42,169 nt of DNA, from assembly GCA_001683895.1 (NCBI GenBank), contig LXQJ01000008.1, positions 1 to 42,169 on the forward strand. The letters are read 5' to 3'. Each line of letters starts with the position of its first letter. Positions within the stretch are counted from its first letter, which is position 1. Positions 26,758 to 35,502 of this stretch are shown here, piece after piece. Both the position numbers and the translations under genes were made by a program. The DNA comes from Luteimonas sp. ANT-B3E (GTDB taxonomy: Bacteria; Pseudomonadota; Gammaproteobacteria; Xanthomonadales; Xanthomonadaceae). The notes below the pieces were generated by a model that had not been told where the DNA came from, did no database searches, and worked only from the letters and a program-made list of their open reading frames with translations.

Positions 26758-27996
26758 ATGTCCCGCAGCAGCCGGCTACGTCAGCGCAACGATGCCCCGC
26801 CGGGGCCGCTGGCGGTGCACGCGCTGCCGTCGCCGCGGACGTTCCGGCTGGTGCTGTTCGCGCTGGCGATGGGCGGGTTCGCCATCGGCACCAGCGAGTT
26901 CGCGATGATGGGGCTGATGCCGAGCCTGGTCCGCGGGCTGGGCGTCAGCGAGCCGCAGGTGGGCCACCTGATCAGCGCGTACGCGCTGGGCGTGGTGATC
27001 GGCGCGCCGCTGCTGGCGATCCTCGGCGCACGGCTGCCACGGCGCACGCTGCTGCTGGTACTGATGGGCTTCTATGCACTGGGCAACCTTGCCACCGCGC
27101 TGGCACCGACGTACCACGCGCTGCTGGCGTTCCGCTTCATCGCCGGGCTGCCGCACGGCGCGTACTTCGGCGTCGCGATGCTGGTGGCCGCATCGCTTGC
27201 GCCGGCGGCCCAGCGCGGCACCGCGATGAGCCGCGTGCTGCTGGGGCTGTCGGTGGCGATCCTGGTCGGCAACCCGCTGGCGACGTGGATGGGACAGGTG
27301 CTGAGCTGGCGCTACACGTTCGGCGTGGTGGCACTGCTGTCGCTGCTGACGGTGGTGCTGGTCGCGCGCGTCCTCGCCCCGGCGCCGGACGAGGCGCGCG
27401 CGTCGCCGCTGCGTGAGCTGCGCGATTTCCATCGGCCGCAGGTCTGGCTGGCGCTCGTGATCGGCGCGGTCGGGTTCGCCGGCATGTTCTGCGTCTTCAG
27501 CTACCTGGCGCCGACCCTGGTCGAAGTCACCGGCATGCGCGAGGCGTGGATCCCGCTGGCGCTGGCGGCGTTCGGCGTCGGCGCCATCATCGGCAACCTC
27601 GCCGGCGGCTGGCTGGTCGACCGCTACCGCTTCCGCGCGACCGCGATCGTGCTGGCGTGGTCGGTGCTGGTGCTGCTGGCGTTCCCGCTGGCGGCGCTGT
27701 CACCGTGGACACTGCTGCCCGCGGTGGTCGCGGTCGGCACGATGGGCGCACTGGCGCCGGTACTGCAGTCGCGGCTGATGGACGTCGCCGCGCAGGCGCA
27801 GACGCTGGCAGCGGCGTCCAACCACGCCGCCTTCAACGCCGCCAACGCACTCGGCCCGTGGCTGGGCGGCATGGCCATCACTGCCGGCCTCGGCTGGACG
27901 TCGACCGGCTACATCGGCGCCGCCACCGCGGTCGGCGGCCTGCTGCTGTATGCGTGGGCGCGGCGGATCGCGCGCCGCGACGCCGAGCCTCAGTAG
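26758..27996 (+). CDS. MFS exporter of the AraJ/YdhP-like DHA1 group
   Basis: A 412-residue twelve-helix transporter that should export small molecules with proton antiport. The first helix, LVLFALAMGGFAIGTSEFAM, has the GTSEF motif of the arabinose-efflux/sugar-efflux subgroup, followed by MGLMPSL. The loop 2-3 motif A appears as GARLPRRTLLLVLMGFYALG, and helix 4-5 has FRFIAGLPHGAYFGVAMLVA, which is also characteristic of AraJ-like members. The ATG at 26758 is chosen over a frame that is open from 26719; ribosome site weak (CCGG). It is divergent from the LytS operon with 172 bp between them. Its stop lies inside the last codons of the convergent RcnB-like gene (7-bp overlap). Substrate unknown. 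Confidence 0.9.
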   Translation: MSRSSRLRQRNDAPPGPLAVHALPSPRTFRLVLFALAMGGFAIGTSEFAMMGLMPSLVRGLGVSEPQVGHLISAYALGVVIGAPLLAILGARLPRRTLLLVLMGFYALGNLATALAPTYHALLAFRFIAGLPHGAYFGVAMLVAASLAPAAQRGTAMSRVLLGLSVAILVGNPLATWMGQVLSWRYTFGVVALLSLLTVVLVARVLAPAPDEARASPLRELRDFHRPQVWLALVIGAVGFAGMFCVFSYLAPTLVEVTGMREAWIPLALAAFGVGAIIGNLAGGWLVDRYRFRATAIVLAWSVLVLLAFPLAALSPWTLLPAVVAVGTMGALAPVLQSRLMDVAAQAQTLAAASNHAAFNAANALGPWLGGMAITAGLGWTSTGYIGAATAVGGLLLYAWARRIARRDAEPQ

Positions 27997-28361
27997 CCGA
28001 GCGCCCTGTCGATCAACCCGGTCGCGATCTCCACCAGCAGATAGCGGTCTTCGTCCGGACGCACCCAGCGATAGCCGCGCGGCGGCGGTGCGAGGTCGTA
28101 GGTGCGGTAGTCGGTGACGTAGTAGCCGTCTTCCAGATACGCGAGGGGCAGGCGCTCGCCGCGCTTCCATGCCTGCTTCTGCCAGCCAAGGTGGCGGCCG
28201 TTGTCGTGTCCGGGTCCCTTGCCACGCGCCGCGGCGGGGTGCTGCCGGACGTCGTGGCGGTCGTTGTCATGGCTCTTGTCTTTGCCTTTGCCGGGACCGT
28301 TCGCAAGCAGCGGACCGGAGGCCAGGGCAAGTGCGATGACGGCGGTCAGGATCGTGCGCAT
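27990..28361 (-). CDS. RcnB-like small periplasmic protein
   Basis: A 123-residue exported protein with a signal peptide (RTILTAVIALALASGPLLA). The mature part starts with a charged, histidine-rich stretch (NGPGKGKDKSHDNDRHDVRQ and KGPGHDNGRHLGWQKQAW) and ends with the RcnB-type beta domain, RLPLAYLEDGYYVTDYRTYD, LAPPPRGYRWVRPDEDRYLL and VEIATGLI. RcnB proteins act in the periplasm in nickel/cobalt homeostasis in Escherichia coli; relatives in other bacteria are often of unknown role. The histidine-rich segment supports metal contact (inference). No nickel exporter gene is next to it. It converges on the MFS gene with a 7-bp overlap of stop regions. Confidence 0.82.
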   Translation of the reverse strand: MRTILTAVIALALASGPLLANGPGKGKDKSHDNDRHDVRQHPAAARGKGPGHDNGRHLGWQKQAWKRGERLPLAYLEDGYYVTDYRTYDLAPPPRGYRWVRPDEDRYLLVEIATGLIDRALGY

Positions 28362-28448
28362 GGTGGTGCCTCGCTGCGGGTCAGGCTGCCAACGTACGCC
28401 GCGCTTGCTGAAGCCGGCAGATACGTGGTCACGGCGCGCGATTGCGCC

Positions 28449-29165
28449 CTACCAGATCAGGTTCACCTGCCGCACCGCGGTGCCGGTCTGCAGACCGAAG
28501 TGGCCCAGCAGGTAGGTGTCGCTGCTGCGCTCGCCCGGGATCCGCGATGCGTGTACGCCGCCGACCGTGCAGATGCCACCGGCGCAGACGACCTGGTCGA
28601 TGTTGGATTTGATCGTGTAGATGCGCGTTGCCAGCGGCCGCGACTGCAGGCTGGCGAGCAGCGGGCTGCCGATCGACAGGCCCCAGTAGCCGCAGGTGCT
28701 GGTGGCGACGTTGAACGGGTACGTGCCGCAGCTGCGCAGGCCGCGCCACGCACCGGCGATACCGACGAAGGCATCGACGCTGCCGGCCAGCTGGTAGCGC
28801 ACGATCTGTCGCGCCGCCAGCGTTACGCCCATCGAGTGGCCGATGACGTCGATGCGCCCGGTGCAGGAACGTGCGATGGCGTCGACGATTGCATCCAGCA
28901 CCGGCGCCTCCTCGCTGCCATTGTGGTCATTGCAGGCGACGCAGGTCTTGCTGCCCCAGTCGGGTCGAAAGATCTCGTTGGCGGCCAGTCCGCGCGCGTG
29001 CAGCTCGACATAGGTGTTGTCGAACGACGACGGTCGCGCGCCGTTGCCGTGCACCAGCACGACGGCATCGCGACACGCGGCCCAGGCCGTTGGCGTGCAC
29101 AGCAGTGACATGGCGAGTGCGGCGACCACCCGGTTGGTGCGGAGGTGGGGCGTGATGAACGTCAT
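28449..29165 (-). CDS. Secreted triacylglycerol lipase/esterase (class 2 lipase-like)
   Basis: A 238-residue alpha/beta hydrolase with a signal peptide (RVVAALAMSLLCTPTAWAAC). The oxyanion loop is VVLVHGNGARPSSFDNTYVE, the nucleophile elbow is VIGHSMGVTLAARQI with serine in GHSMG, and a C-terminal histidine is available in VGGVHASR or LLGHFGL. Eight or so cysteines in the mature part (KTCVACND, SCTGR, RSCGTY, STCGYW, VVCAGGICTV) point to disulfides and an extracellular or periplasmic enzyme. The ATG at 29165 follows GGGAG seven bases upstream; the longer frame to 29285 is not protein-like. It is a single gene, divergent from csbD. Confidence 0.88.
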   Translation of the reverse strand: MTFITPHLRTNRVVAALAMSLLCTPTAWAACRDAVVLVHGNGARPSSFDNTYVELHARGLAANEIFRPDWGSKTCVACNDHNGSEEAPVLDAIVDAIARSCTGRIDVIGHSMGVTLAARQIVRYQLAGSVDAFVGIAGAWRGLRSCGTYPFNVATSTCGYWGLSIGSPLLASLQSRPLATRIYTIKSNIDQVVCAGGICTVGGVHASRIPGERSSDTYLLGHFGLQTGTAVRQVNLIW

Positions 29166-29408
29166 GGCGGAGACTCCCTTGATGGGCCGGAAGGCCGGAC
29201 TGGGGCGCGCGGGCCCCGTGTCTGGCCGGTGGCGCCGGGGGGAGGCCAGGCGACCACGGTGCGCCGCTCGCGCGTCGGCGGCCATTGGCCATTGGGACAG
29301 GGCGCGCCGGGGATGAACGCCGCCGGTGCGGCTTCACCCCGGCACGATCCCCGGGCCGCTACACCTGTACACGCCGGCAACTGGCCGGCGCCCCACGAGG
29401 ACAGCGCC

Positions 29409-29585
29409 ATGAGCACACGCACATCCGGCATCGGCAATACCGTCAAGGGCACGGCGAAGGAAGTGGCCGGCAAGGCCACCGGCGACCGCGCCAAGGAGGC
29501 CGAAGGCAAGGCGCAGAAGACGGTCGGCAAGACGCAGAACAAGGTCGCCGACGCAACCGACGACCTGAAGCGCAAGCCGCGCTGA
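29409..29585 (+). CDS. CsbD-family stress protein
   Basis: A 58-residue hydrophilic protein, too small for most prediction thresholds but unmistakable: the repeats GNTVKGTAKEVAGKATGDRA, then KEAEGKAQKTVGKTQNKVAD are the CsbD pattern of Lys/Ala/Gly-rich amphipathic helices. CsbD proteins are general-stress proteins of unknown mechanism, often among the most abundant under osmotic or membrane stress. The ATG at 29409 follows GAGGA. It has a 243-bp upstream region shared with the lipase gene, containing a CGCCGG/CCGGCG hairpin just before the ribosome site. Likely expressed in stationary phase or under stress (family knowledge). Confidence 0.9.
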   Translation: MSTRTSGIGNTVKGTAKEVAGKATGDRAKEAEGKAQKTVGKTQNKVADATDDLKRKPR

Positions 29586-29698
29586 CGCGCGTGCGGGACG
29601 CGCTGGCGCATGCCGGCGCGGTCCCGCGTCACCCCGCGGCGACCACCCGGCGGCGATGCTCGCCGCCACGGCCTGACGGCCTTCTGCCGGCGCCAACA

Positions 29699-30253
29699 AT
29701 GCTTCCAGCGTCACCCGATGATTCCGTACCGCCCGCGGCCGCGGCCAGTGCGCCTGAGCGCGTGCCGCTGGCACTGCGGTTTGACCATGACGGAGGACCC
29801 GCGTGGGTGACGGTCGACGACGACGTCATGGGCGGTCGCTCCGCGTCGACCGTACGCATCGACGATCGCCTGCTCCGCTTCAGTGGCCGGCTGTCGCTCG
29901 ATGATGGCGGCGGCTTCGCATCGGCGCGCACGCGCGGCGCCGCGTTCGATCTCGCCGGCGCGAGGGCGGTCCGCCTGTGCGTGCGCGGCGACGGGCGCCG
30001 CTACTCGCTGCGGCTCTCGACCGGTGCCCGGCACCGGGGCGTGAGGGTGTCCTATGCGGGAGACTTCGACACCATCGGCGGACTCTGGACGGACGTCGCC
30101 GTGGCGCTGGACGCCCTGGTGCCGACGTGCCGCGGCAAGCGGCTGGAGGGGCCGCCGCTGGATCCCGCCGCGGTCGAGGAACTGGGCCTGCTGCTGGGCG
30201 ATCGCCGGGCCGGTGCGTTCGCGCTCGACGTGGCGTGGATCCGCGCGGAGTGA
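29699..30253 (+). CDS. CIA30-family (complex I intermediate-associated protein 30-like) protein
   Basis: A 184-residue protein whose core matches the CIA30/NDUFAF1-like domain, a galactose-binding-like jelly roll. The diagnostic start is WVTVDDDVMGGRSASTVRID, followed by LRFSGRLSLDDGGGFASART, ARAVRLCVRGDGRRYSLRLS and a C-terminal LGLLLGDRRAGAFALDVAWI. Bacterial members are not tied to respiratory complex I assembly in any proven way. Start at ATG 29699 (weak ribosome site); the ~25 residues before the domain are Ala/Pro-rich and may be an unstructured leader rather than a signal peptide. It follows csbD by 113 bp on the same strand. Confidence 0.82.
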   Translation: MLPASPDDSVPPAAAASAPERVPLALRFDHDGGPAWVTVDDDVMGGRSASTVRIDDRLLRFSGRLSLDDGGGFASARTRGAAFDLAGARAVRLCVRGDGRRYSLRLSTGARHRGVRVSYAGDFDTIGGLWTDVAVALDALVPTCRGKRLEGPPLDPAAVEELGLLLGDRRAGAFALDVAWIRAE

Positions 30254-30324
30254 GCGCCGCGACGGTCTGACGAGTACGCCCGCGCAGGGGCCGCTGCCGC
30301 GCACGCGGTGCCGCCGGCTGCACT

Positions 30325-30678
30325 TCAGTCTTCGCCGCCATCCACGCCGCTCGCCTGCGTTGCGCCGCGTGAAGCGGGCGGTGCGGCTGGCGCTACAACG
30401 CGGCGCGGCCCCGGTTCCCGCACGACCACGGTCGTGGCCTTGTTGGCGACGATGTAGGGGCGCACGTCGTCGATGAACCGGTCCTTGCCGATCGCGCGCT
30501 CGGCGAAGCGCCGAGCATTGATGCGCACGTGGCAGTTGTGGAACGGCGCTTCCGGGTTGCGTCCCTTGGACACGTAGACCACGCGCTGGTCGCGATCGCG
30601 GCCCAGCACCAGGCGCTGCTGGTTGTGGCTGGTGCGGTAGATCCAGCCGGTCTGGATATCGTCTTCGGACATCGCCAT
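30325..30678 (-). CDS. Small basic protein of unknown function
   Basis: A 117-residue protein starting MAMSEDDIQTGWIYR at 30678; a second ATG two codons later is equally possible. A beta-rich core (QRLVLGRDRDQRVVYVSKGR, then FHNCHVRINARRFAERAI) is followed by a Pro/Ala/Arg-rich tail. I do not recognise a family. The start codon sits in the middle of a perfect 14-bp palindrome, ATCGCCATGGCGAT (30671-30684), and a run of seven G (30697-30703) lies just upstream. It is divergent from the gene at 30850. The frame is open upstream to 31146, but that part is antisense to the neighbour and is not used. Confidence 0.6.
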   Translation of the reverse strand: MAMSEDDIQTGWIYRTSHNQQRLVLGRDRDQRVVYVSKGRNPEAPFHNCHVRINARRFAERAIGKDRFIDDVRPYIVANKATTVVVREPGPRRVVAPAAPPASRGATQASGVDGGED

Positions 30679-30849
30679 GGCGATCACGCTCGTCTCGGGG
30701 GGGCGCCAGCGTAAGCCATCATCGACCCCGGGGTCGCCGGCCGGGCGGCGACGCAACCGCCGTTGCTCCCTTGAAGCCTCGTGCGCCCGGCGTGCCGCGT
30801 GCCGCCGTCGCACCATTGCCGCCGCCCCAGGGACGCTGCCGAAACCGAG

Positions 30850-31245
30850 ATGCACGAGCCATCGCCGCCAGTGCCGAAGATCGACCTCCGCCGCGAAGGA
30901 CAGGCGCTGCTTTGCGTCCGGGCCGAAGGCGTGGGCACGCTGGCCGACGTGATCGCCACATGGCAGGCCATCGTGGCCGATATCGCCCGACACCGGCCTC
31001 AGCTGGTGCTGCTGGTCGACGAGTTCACCGGTCCGCCGCTGGACGCAAATGCGTGGCGGTGGCTGGTTGACGCGATGCGCGGTCGCGGCCTGGAGGGCCT
31101 GCGCATCGCCCACGTGAAGCCGCACGGACTGGGCGAGGTGGAGCACTGCGAGATCTTCGCCGGCGACGCCGGGCTGGTGGTGCGCGTGTTCGTGCGCGAG
31201 CGCGAGGCCAGGACGTGGCTCTTCTACGGCGCGCGCGAGGACTGA
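30850..31245 (+). CDS. Unknown protein with a STAS-like layout
   Basis: A 131-residue soluble protein starting at ATG 30850 (frame open from 30781). Alternating strands and helices are visible: IDLRREGQALLCVRAEGVGT, LADVIATWQAIVADIARHRP, QLVLLVDEFTGPPLDANAWR and GLRIAHVKPHGLGEVEHCEI. The strand-helix-strand pattern with an exposed LVDEFTG loop resembles STAS/SpoIIAA-like folds that bind nucleotides or lipids, but sequence identity is too low for a firm claim. No signal peptide or membrane segment. It is divergent from the small basic protein gene and convergent with pilU, whose stop is 40 bp away. Confidence 0.6.
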   Translation: MHEPSPPVPKIDLRREGQALLCVRAEGVGTLADVIATWQAIVADIARHRPQLVLLVDEFTGPPLDANAWRWLVDAMRGRGLEGLRIAHVKPHGLGEVEHCEIFAGDAGLVVRVFVREREARTWLFYGARED

Positions 31246-31285
31246 GCGGCGCCTGGCGGGTTGCGGCTTCCGCCGTTCACGTTGG

Positions 31286-32545
31286 TCAGGCAGATGGCGG
31301 CGGCTGCCCCAGCTTCGCCGCCTGCAGCCGCGCCAGCTCCAGCGTGTCGCGCTTGTCCTGCTGGCGCTCGAGTTCCTCGGCGCGCAGGCGTTCTACCTGC
31401 TGCGGCGAAGGATCCTGCTGCAGCGACAACGACTTGGCGATCGCGGTCTCCGGCTCGCCGCGCTGGCTTTTCAGCTTGATGTTGAGGCGCAGCTCGTTGG
31501 CGGAATCCGCGTTGCGGATCGCATCCTCGTAGCCGATCAGCCCCTGGTTGTAGAGGTCGAACAGCGCCCAGTCGAAGGTGCGCATGCCGAGCTCGCGCGA
31601 CTTGGTCATCACGCCCTTGAGCTCGTTGAACTCGCCCTTGAAGATCTTCTCGGCGATGGTCGGGGTGTTGAGCAGGATCTCGATCGCCGCCACCCGGCCC
31701 TTGCCGTCCTCGCGCCGCACCAGCCGCTGCGATACGATCGCGCGCAGGTTCACCGACAGGTCCATCTGCAGCTGGGTGCGTCGCTCCTCGGGGAAGAAGT
31801 TGACGATGCGCTCCATGGTCTGGCTGGCGCTGTTGGCGTGCAGCGTCGACAGGCACAGGTGCCCGGTCTCGGCGAAGGCGATGGCGTGCTCCATGGTCTC
31901 GGCGTCGCGGATCTCGCCGACCAGGATCACGTCCGGCGCCTGGCGCAGCGTGTTCTTCAGCGCATGACGCCAGCTGTGGGTGTCGACGCCGACCTCGCGG
32001 TGGGTGACCAGCGACATCTGCGAGACGTGGGCGTACTCCACCGGGTCCTCCACGGTGATGATGTGGCCGGCGGAGGTGCGGTTGCGGTGGTCCACCATCG
32101 CCGCCAGAGACGTCGACTTGCCGGAGCCGGTGCCGCCGACCAGCAGCACCAGGCCGCGCTTCTCCATCACCACGCCCTTGAGCACCTCTGGCAGCCGCAG
32201 CTGCTCGAAGTTGGGCATCTCCGAGGCGATGGTGCGCAGGACCATGCCGACGTGGCCCTGCTGGACAAAGGCGTTGACACGGAAGCGCGATACGCCGGGG
32301 ACGACGATGGCGAAGTTGCATTCCAGCTCGCGGGCGAACTCCTCTCGCTGCTTCGGCGACATCATCGCGTCGGCCAGCCTCGCGGTGGCGGCGCCGGTGA
32401 GCTTCTGCTGGCTCAAGGGCGTCATCTGACCATGCGCCTTCATGCTAGGCGGGTAGTCGTGGGCGATGAACAGGTCCGAGCCACCGGCCTTGACCATCGC
32501 CGCCAGCGCCTGGTGCATGTACTCGCGCGCCTGCTCCTCGTTCAT
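31286..32545 (-). CDS. pilU: Type IV pilus twitching-motility ATPase PilU
   Basis: A 419-residue hexameric motor of the PilT/VirB11 superfamily that powers pilus retraction with PilT. Visible: Walker A GGTGSGKSTS (about residue 137), Asp box VEDPVEYAHVSQMSLVTHRE, Walker B-like DVILVGEIRDAETMEHA, the His box LSTLHANSASQTMERIVNFF, and the PilU-typical C-terminus EFNELKGVMTKSRELGMRTF. A charged coiled tail (VERLRAEELERQQDKRDTLE) ends the protein. The ATG at 32545 overlaps the stop of the upstream hybrid kinase (TGATG), so translation is coupled. PilT is not in the window; in many relatives pilT and pilU are adjacent, so this isolated pilU behind a kinase is notable. Confidence 0.93.
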   Translation of the reverse strand: MNEEQAREYMHQALAAMVKAGGSDLFIAHDYPPSMKAHGQMTPLSQQKLTGAATARLADAMMSPKQREEFARELECNFAIVVPGVSRFRVNAFVQQGHVGMVLRTIASEMPNFEQLRLPEVLKGVVMEKRGLVLLVGGTGSGKSTSLAAMVDHRNRTSAGHIITVEDPVEYAHVSQMSLVTHREVGVDTHSWRHALKNTLRQAPDVILVGEIRDAETMEHAIAFAETGHLCLSTLHANSASQTMERIVNFFPEERRTQLQMDLSVNLRAIVSQRLVRREDGKGRVAAIEILLNTPTIAEKIFKGEFNELKGVMTKSRELGMRTFDWALFDLYNQGLIGYEDAIRNADSANELRLNIKLKSQRGEPETAIAKSLSLQQDPSPQQVERLRAEELERQQDKRDTLELARLQAAKLGQPPPSA

Positions 32546-35409
32546 CACTGCGCCGCCGCGCAGGCCTTGCCGACCGCCGCCACCAGATCCTTCTGCCCGA
32601 ATGGCTTGCGCAGCAGGCGCAGCCCCGGGTCCAGGCCCTCGAGGTCGGCGTAGCCCGATACCAGCACGATGGCGGCGTCGGGAAAGCGCACCCGCACGCC
32701 GCGCGCGAGCTCCGCGCCGGTCATGCCGGGCATCAGGTGGTCAGTGACCATTACCGCGGGGACGACCCCATCAGCGATGGCCTGCAGCGCGTCCTCCGCC
32801 GATGCGGCTTCGACGACCTCGTAGCCCATGTCGCCCAGCACGTCGGCAGTACACATGCGCACGCCGTCCTCGTCGTCGACGACCAGGGCGACACCCTTGC
32901 CGCTGGAATGCTGTTGCACGTCTTGCTCCTTGGGAGTGTCGGCCTGCGGGCCGTGGGTGGCGGCGGCTGGCAGCCACAGCACCATCGTGGTGCCTTCGCC
33001 GGGCGTGCTGTCGATGGCCAGCAGGCCGCCGAGCTGCGATGCCAGACCGTGGACCATCGACAGCCCAAGGCCGGTGCCGTGCACGCCCTTGGTGGTGAAG
33101 AAGGGTTCGATCGAGCGCGTGCGTGTGTCGACATCCATCCCGGTGCCGGTGTCGGCGACGCACAGGCGCACGTACCGACCCGGCGGCAACCCGGCAGGAC
33201 CGTCGGCGCCTGGCAGGGCGCAGTTGTGGGCGGCGATCGTCAGCGTGCCGCCATTCGGCATCGCGTCGCGCGCGTTGACCGCAAGGTTGAGGATCGCCAT
33301 CTCCAGCTGGTTCGGGTCGACGATCGCGGGCCACAGATCGTCGTCGACGTCCAGGTGGAGTCGCACGCGCGGCTCGCAGGTGCTGGCAATCAGCGCGCGC
33401 ATGTCGCCGAGCAGGTGCGCCAGGTCGACCTCGGTGGCGCGCAGCGGCTGCTTGCGCGCGAATGCCAGCAGCCGCTGCACCAGCGTGGCCGCTCGCTCGA
33501 CGGCACGGCGGGCGGCGCCGACCATGCGCCGGGTGCGCGCGCGGTCGGCGCCGTCGTCGCCGGCCAGCTCCAGCGCCACCACGATCGGCGTCAGCAGGTT
33601 GTTGAAGTCGTGCGCGACGCCGCCGGTGAGCTGGCCCATCGCCTCGAGCTTCTGCGACTGCCGCAGCGCCTCCTCTGCATGCCGGCGCGCGGTGATGTCG
33701 ATCGCCTCCGGGACCACGGCGCTGATCACGCCGTCCGCGTCGCGGATCGGGCGCATAGAGAAATCGTAGACGCGCCAGCCGCCCTGCAGGCTCAGCGCAA
33801 GCTCCATGCGCACGTCGTCGCCGTCGACCACGCGCAGGAAGGCTTCGCGCACCTGCGCGGGGGCACCCATCGTCCCGGCGAACCAGGGCGACTCCCAGAG
33901 CAGGTTCCCGATGACATCCTCGAAGCGCGCCTGGACGGCGTCGAGTGCGGTCTGGTTGGCGTCGAGCAGGGTGCCGTCCAAGGCCACCAGCCCCTGCAGC
34001 TGGTAGCTGGTTTCGAACTGCGTGCGCAGCCGAGCCTGCGTCGCCGCAAGCGCGCGGGCGGCGGCGTTGACCTCGGTCACATCGCGCCCGCTGCAGTAGG
34101 TGCGGTCGCCCTCGGGCGTCGCCACCCACGCCAGCTGGCGGTCGTCGCCCGCCCAGGTGCGACAGCGGTTCTCGAAGCCCAGCACCGGCTCGCCGGCGCG
34201 TACCCGTGCGAAGGCGTCGCGGGTGGCATCGACGTCGTCGGGATGCACGATCGACCACCAGGGACGCGATGCGAGCTCATGCTCCGGCCAACCCAACAGA
34301 GACTGCCAGGCCGGATTGGTCTTCTGCAGCAGGCCGTCGGCGTCGAGCACCGCCAGCAGGTCCGGGGTCACGGCCCACGTGCGGGCGCGTTCGTGCGCTC
34401 GTTCGGCGACCTGGCGCTCCAGGTCGGCGTTGAGCGCGCGCAGTTCGTCCTCGCGCTCGCGCAGGCGCTCGTGCGCGTGTCTGCGCTCGGTGACGTCGAC
34501 CCCCTGCACGAAGATACCGTCGACCGCCCCGGTCTCATCGGTGATCGGCTGGAACACGAAGTCGACGTAGCGCTCCTCGGCCGGGCCGCCGTCGACGGGC
34601 TCCATGCGGTAAAGCGCGCTTTCGGCGCTGAAGGCCCGGCCACTGGCCCGGACCTGGTCCAGCCGCTGCAGGTAGCCCTGGGCGGCAATGTCCGGCAGCG
34701 CCTCGGCGACGGGCCGCCCCAGGACCTCGCGGTCGCCGACGAGACGCATGTAGGCCGGGTTGACGAACTCGAAGCGATGTTCCGGCCCGCGCAGCATGGC
34801 CATGAACGCGGGATTCTGGTCGAAGGTGCGTGCGAGCTGCGCGCGCTCAAGCATCAGCCGGCGCTCGTTCTTCACCTTCGCGGTGGTCTCGGTGACGATG
34901 TTGAGGATGCCGTGGACCTCGCCCGTTTCGTCGCGGACCGGGGTGTACGAGAACGTCCACCACGTATCCTCCGGGTAGCCGTTGCGGTCCACCACCAGCG
35001 GCAGGTCCTCCGACCACGTCGCGCGGCCGGACAGGGCCGAGTCGACGATCGGCGCGACCTCGTCCCAGACGTCCGACCAGACCTCCGGCATGCGGCCGCC
35101 CAGCGCGCCGGGCTCCTTGGCGCCCAGCATCGGGCGGAAGGCGTCGTTGTGGAACAGCACCAGCTCCGGGCCCCACACCAGGCACATCGGGAAGCGCGAG
35201 CCGAGCACGATCGAGAGCGTCGTGCGCAGCGACGGTGGCCAGGTGGCGATCGCGCCGACCGGCGAGCGCGCCCAATCGTAGTCGGCGATCTCTCGCGCCA
35301 CGACGCTGTCGCCGGGCAGGAAATCCTGTGACGGGGCGGATGGTCGCGCGCTGTCGGGCGGGCTGCTCAAGTCGTCGTGGGCGGCTGCGAGGGGACGCAA
35401 GGTTGGCAC
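32545..35409 (-). CDS. PAS-rich hybrid sensor histidine kinase with C-terminal receiver
   Basis: About 954 residues from a GTG at 35409; no good ribosome site is visible, and a TTG at 35400 is possible. The frame stays open to 36546 but overlaps the divergent dehydrogenase gene, so that extension is rejected. Three to four PAS-type modules come first (SPVGAIATWPPSLRTTLSIV, PEDTWWTFSYTPVRDETGEV, DQNPAFMAMLRGPEHRFEFV, WQSLLGWPEHELASRPWWSI and SYQLQGLVALDGTLLDANQT). The kinase core has its histidine in TGGVAHDFNNLLTPIVVALE (about residue 600), the N-box ILNLAVNARDAMPNGGTL and G-boxes DTGTGMD and GTGLGLSMVHGL. A receiver follows (VALVVDDEDGVRMCTADVLG) with the acceptor aspartate in MVTDHLMPGMTGAEL (about residue 888). 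No membrane helix, so it is cytoplasmic. Stop overlaps the pilU start. Confidence 0.9.
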   Translation of the reverse strand: MPTLRPLAAAHDDLSSPPDSARPSAPSQDFLPGDSVVAREIADYDWARSPVGAIATWPPSLRTTLSIVLGSRFPMCLVWGPELVLFHNDAFRPMLGAKEPGALGGRMPEVWSDVWDEVAPIVDSALSGRATWSEDLPLVVDRNGYPEDTWWTFSYTPVRDETGEVHGILNIVTETTAKVKNERRLMLERAQLARTFDQNPAFMAMLRGPEHRFEFVNPAYMRLVGDREVLGRPVAEALPDIAAQGYLQRLDQVRASGRAFSAESALYRMEPVDGGPAEERYVDFVFQPITDETGAVDGIFVQGVDVTERRHAHERLREREDELRALNADLERQVAERAHERARTWAVTPDLLAVLDADGLLQKTNPAWQSLLGWPEHELASRPWWSIVHPDDVDATRDAFARVRAGEPVLGFENRCRTWAGDDRQLAWVATPEGDRTYCSGRDVTEVNAAARALAATQARLRTQFETSYQLQGLVALDGTLLDANQTALDAVQARFEDVIGNLLWESPWFAGTMGAPAQVREAFLRVVDGDDVRMELALSLQGGWRVYDFSMRPIRDADGVISAVVPEAIDITARRHAEEALRQSQKLEAMGQLTGGVAHDFNNLLTPIVVALELAGDDGADRARTRRMVGAARRAVERAATLVQRLLAFARKQPLRATEVDLAHLLGDMRALIASTCEPRVRLHLDVDDDLWPAIVDPNQLEMAILNLAVNARDAMPNGGTLTIAAHNCALPGADGPAGLPPGRYVRLCVADTGTGMDVDTRTRSIEPFFTTKGVHGTGLGLSMVHGLASQLGGLLAIDSTPGEGTTMVLWLPAAATHGPQADTPKEQDVQQHSSGKGVALVVDDEDGVRMCTADVLGDMGYEVVEAASAEDALQAIADGVVPAVMVTDHLMPGMTGAELARGVRVRFPDAAIVLVSGYADLEGLDPGLRLLRKPFGQKDLVAAVGKACAAAQ

Positions 35410-35502
35410 AGTGTGGCGTGTCGACGGGATGACCGCGTCACCACGGCTGCACCCCGTCGCGGGTAGAAAAGCGGGCCACGCGAGACACAGGAGACCGAGC
35501 CG

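Noticed and set aside
32737-35331. Open frame of 864 codons antisense to the hybrid kinase
   Set aside because: Shadow frame with no recognisable protein features.
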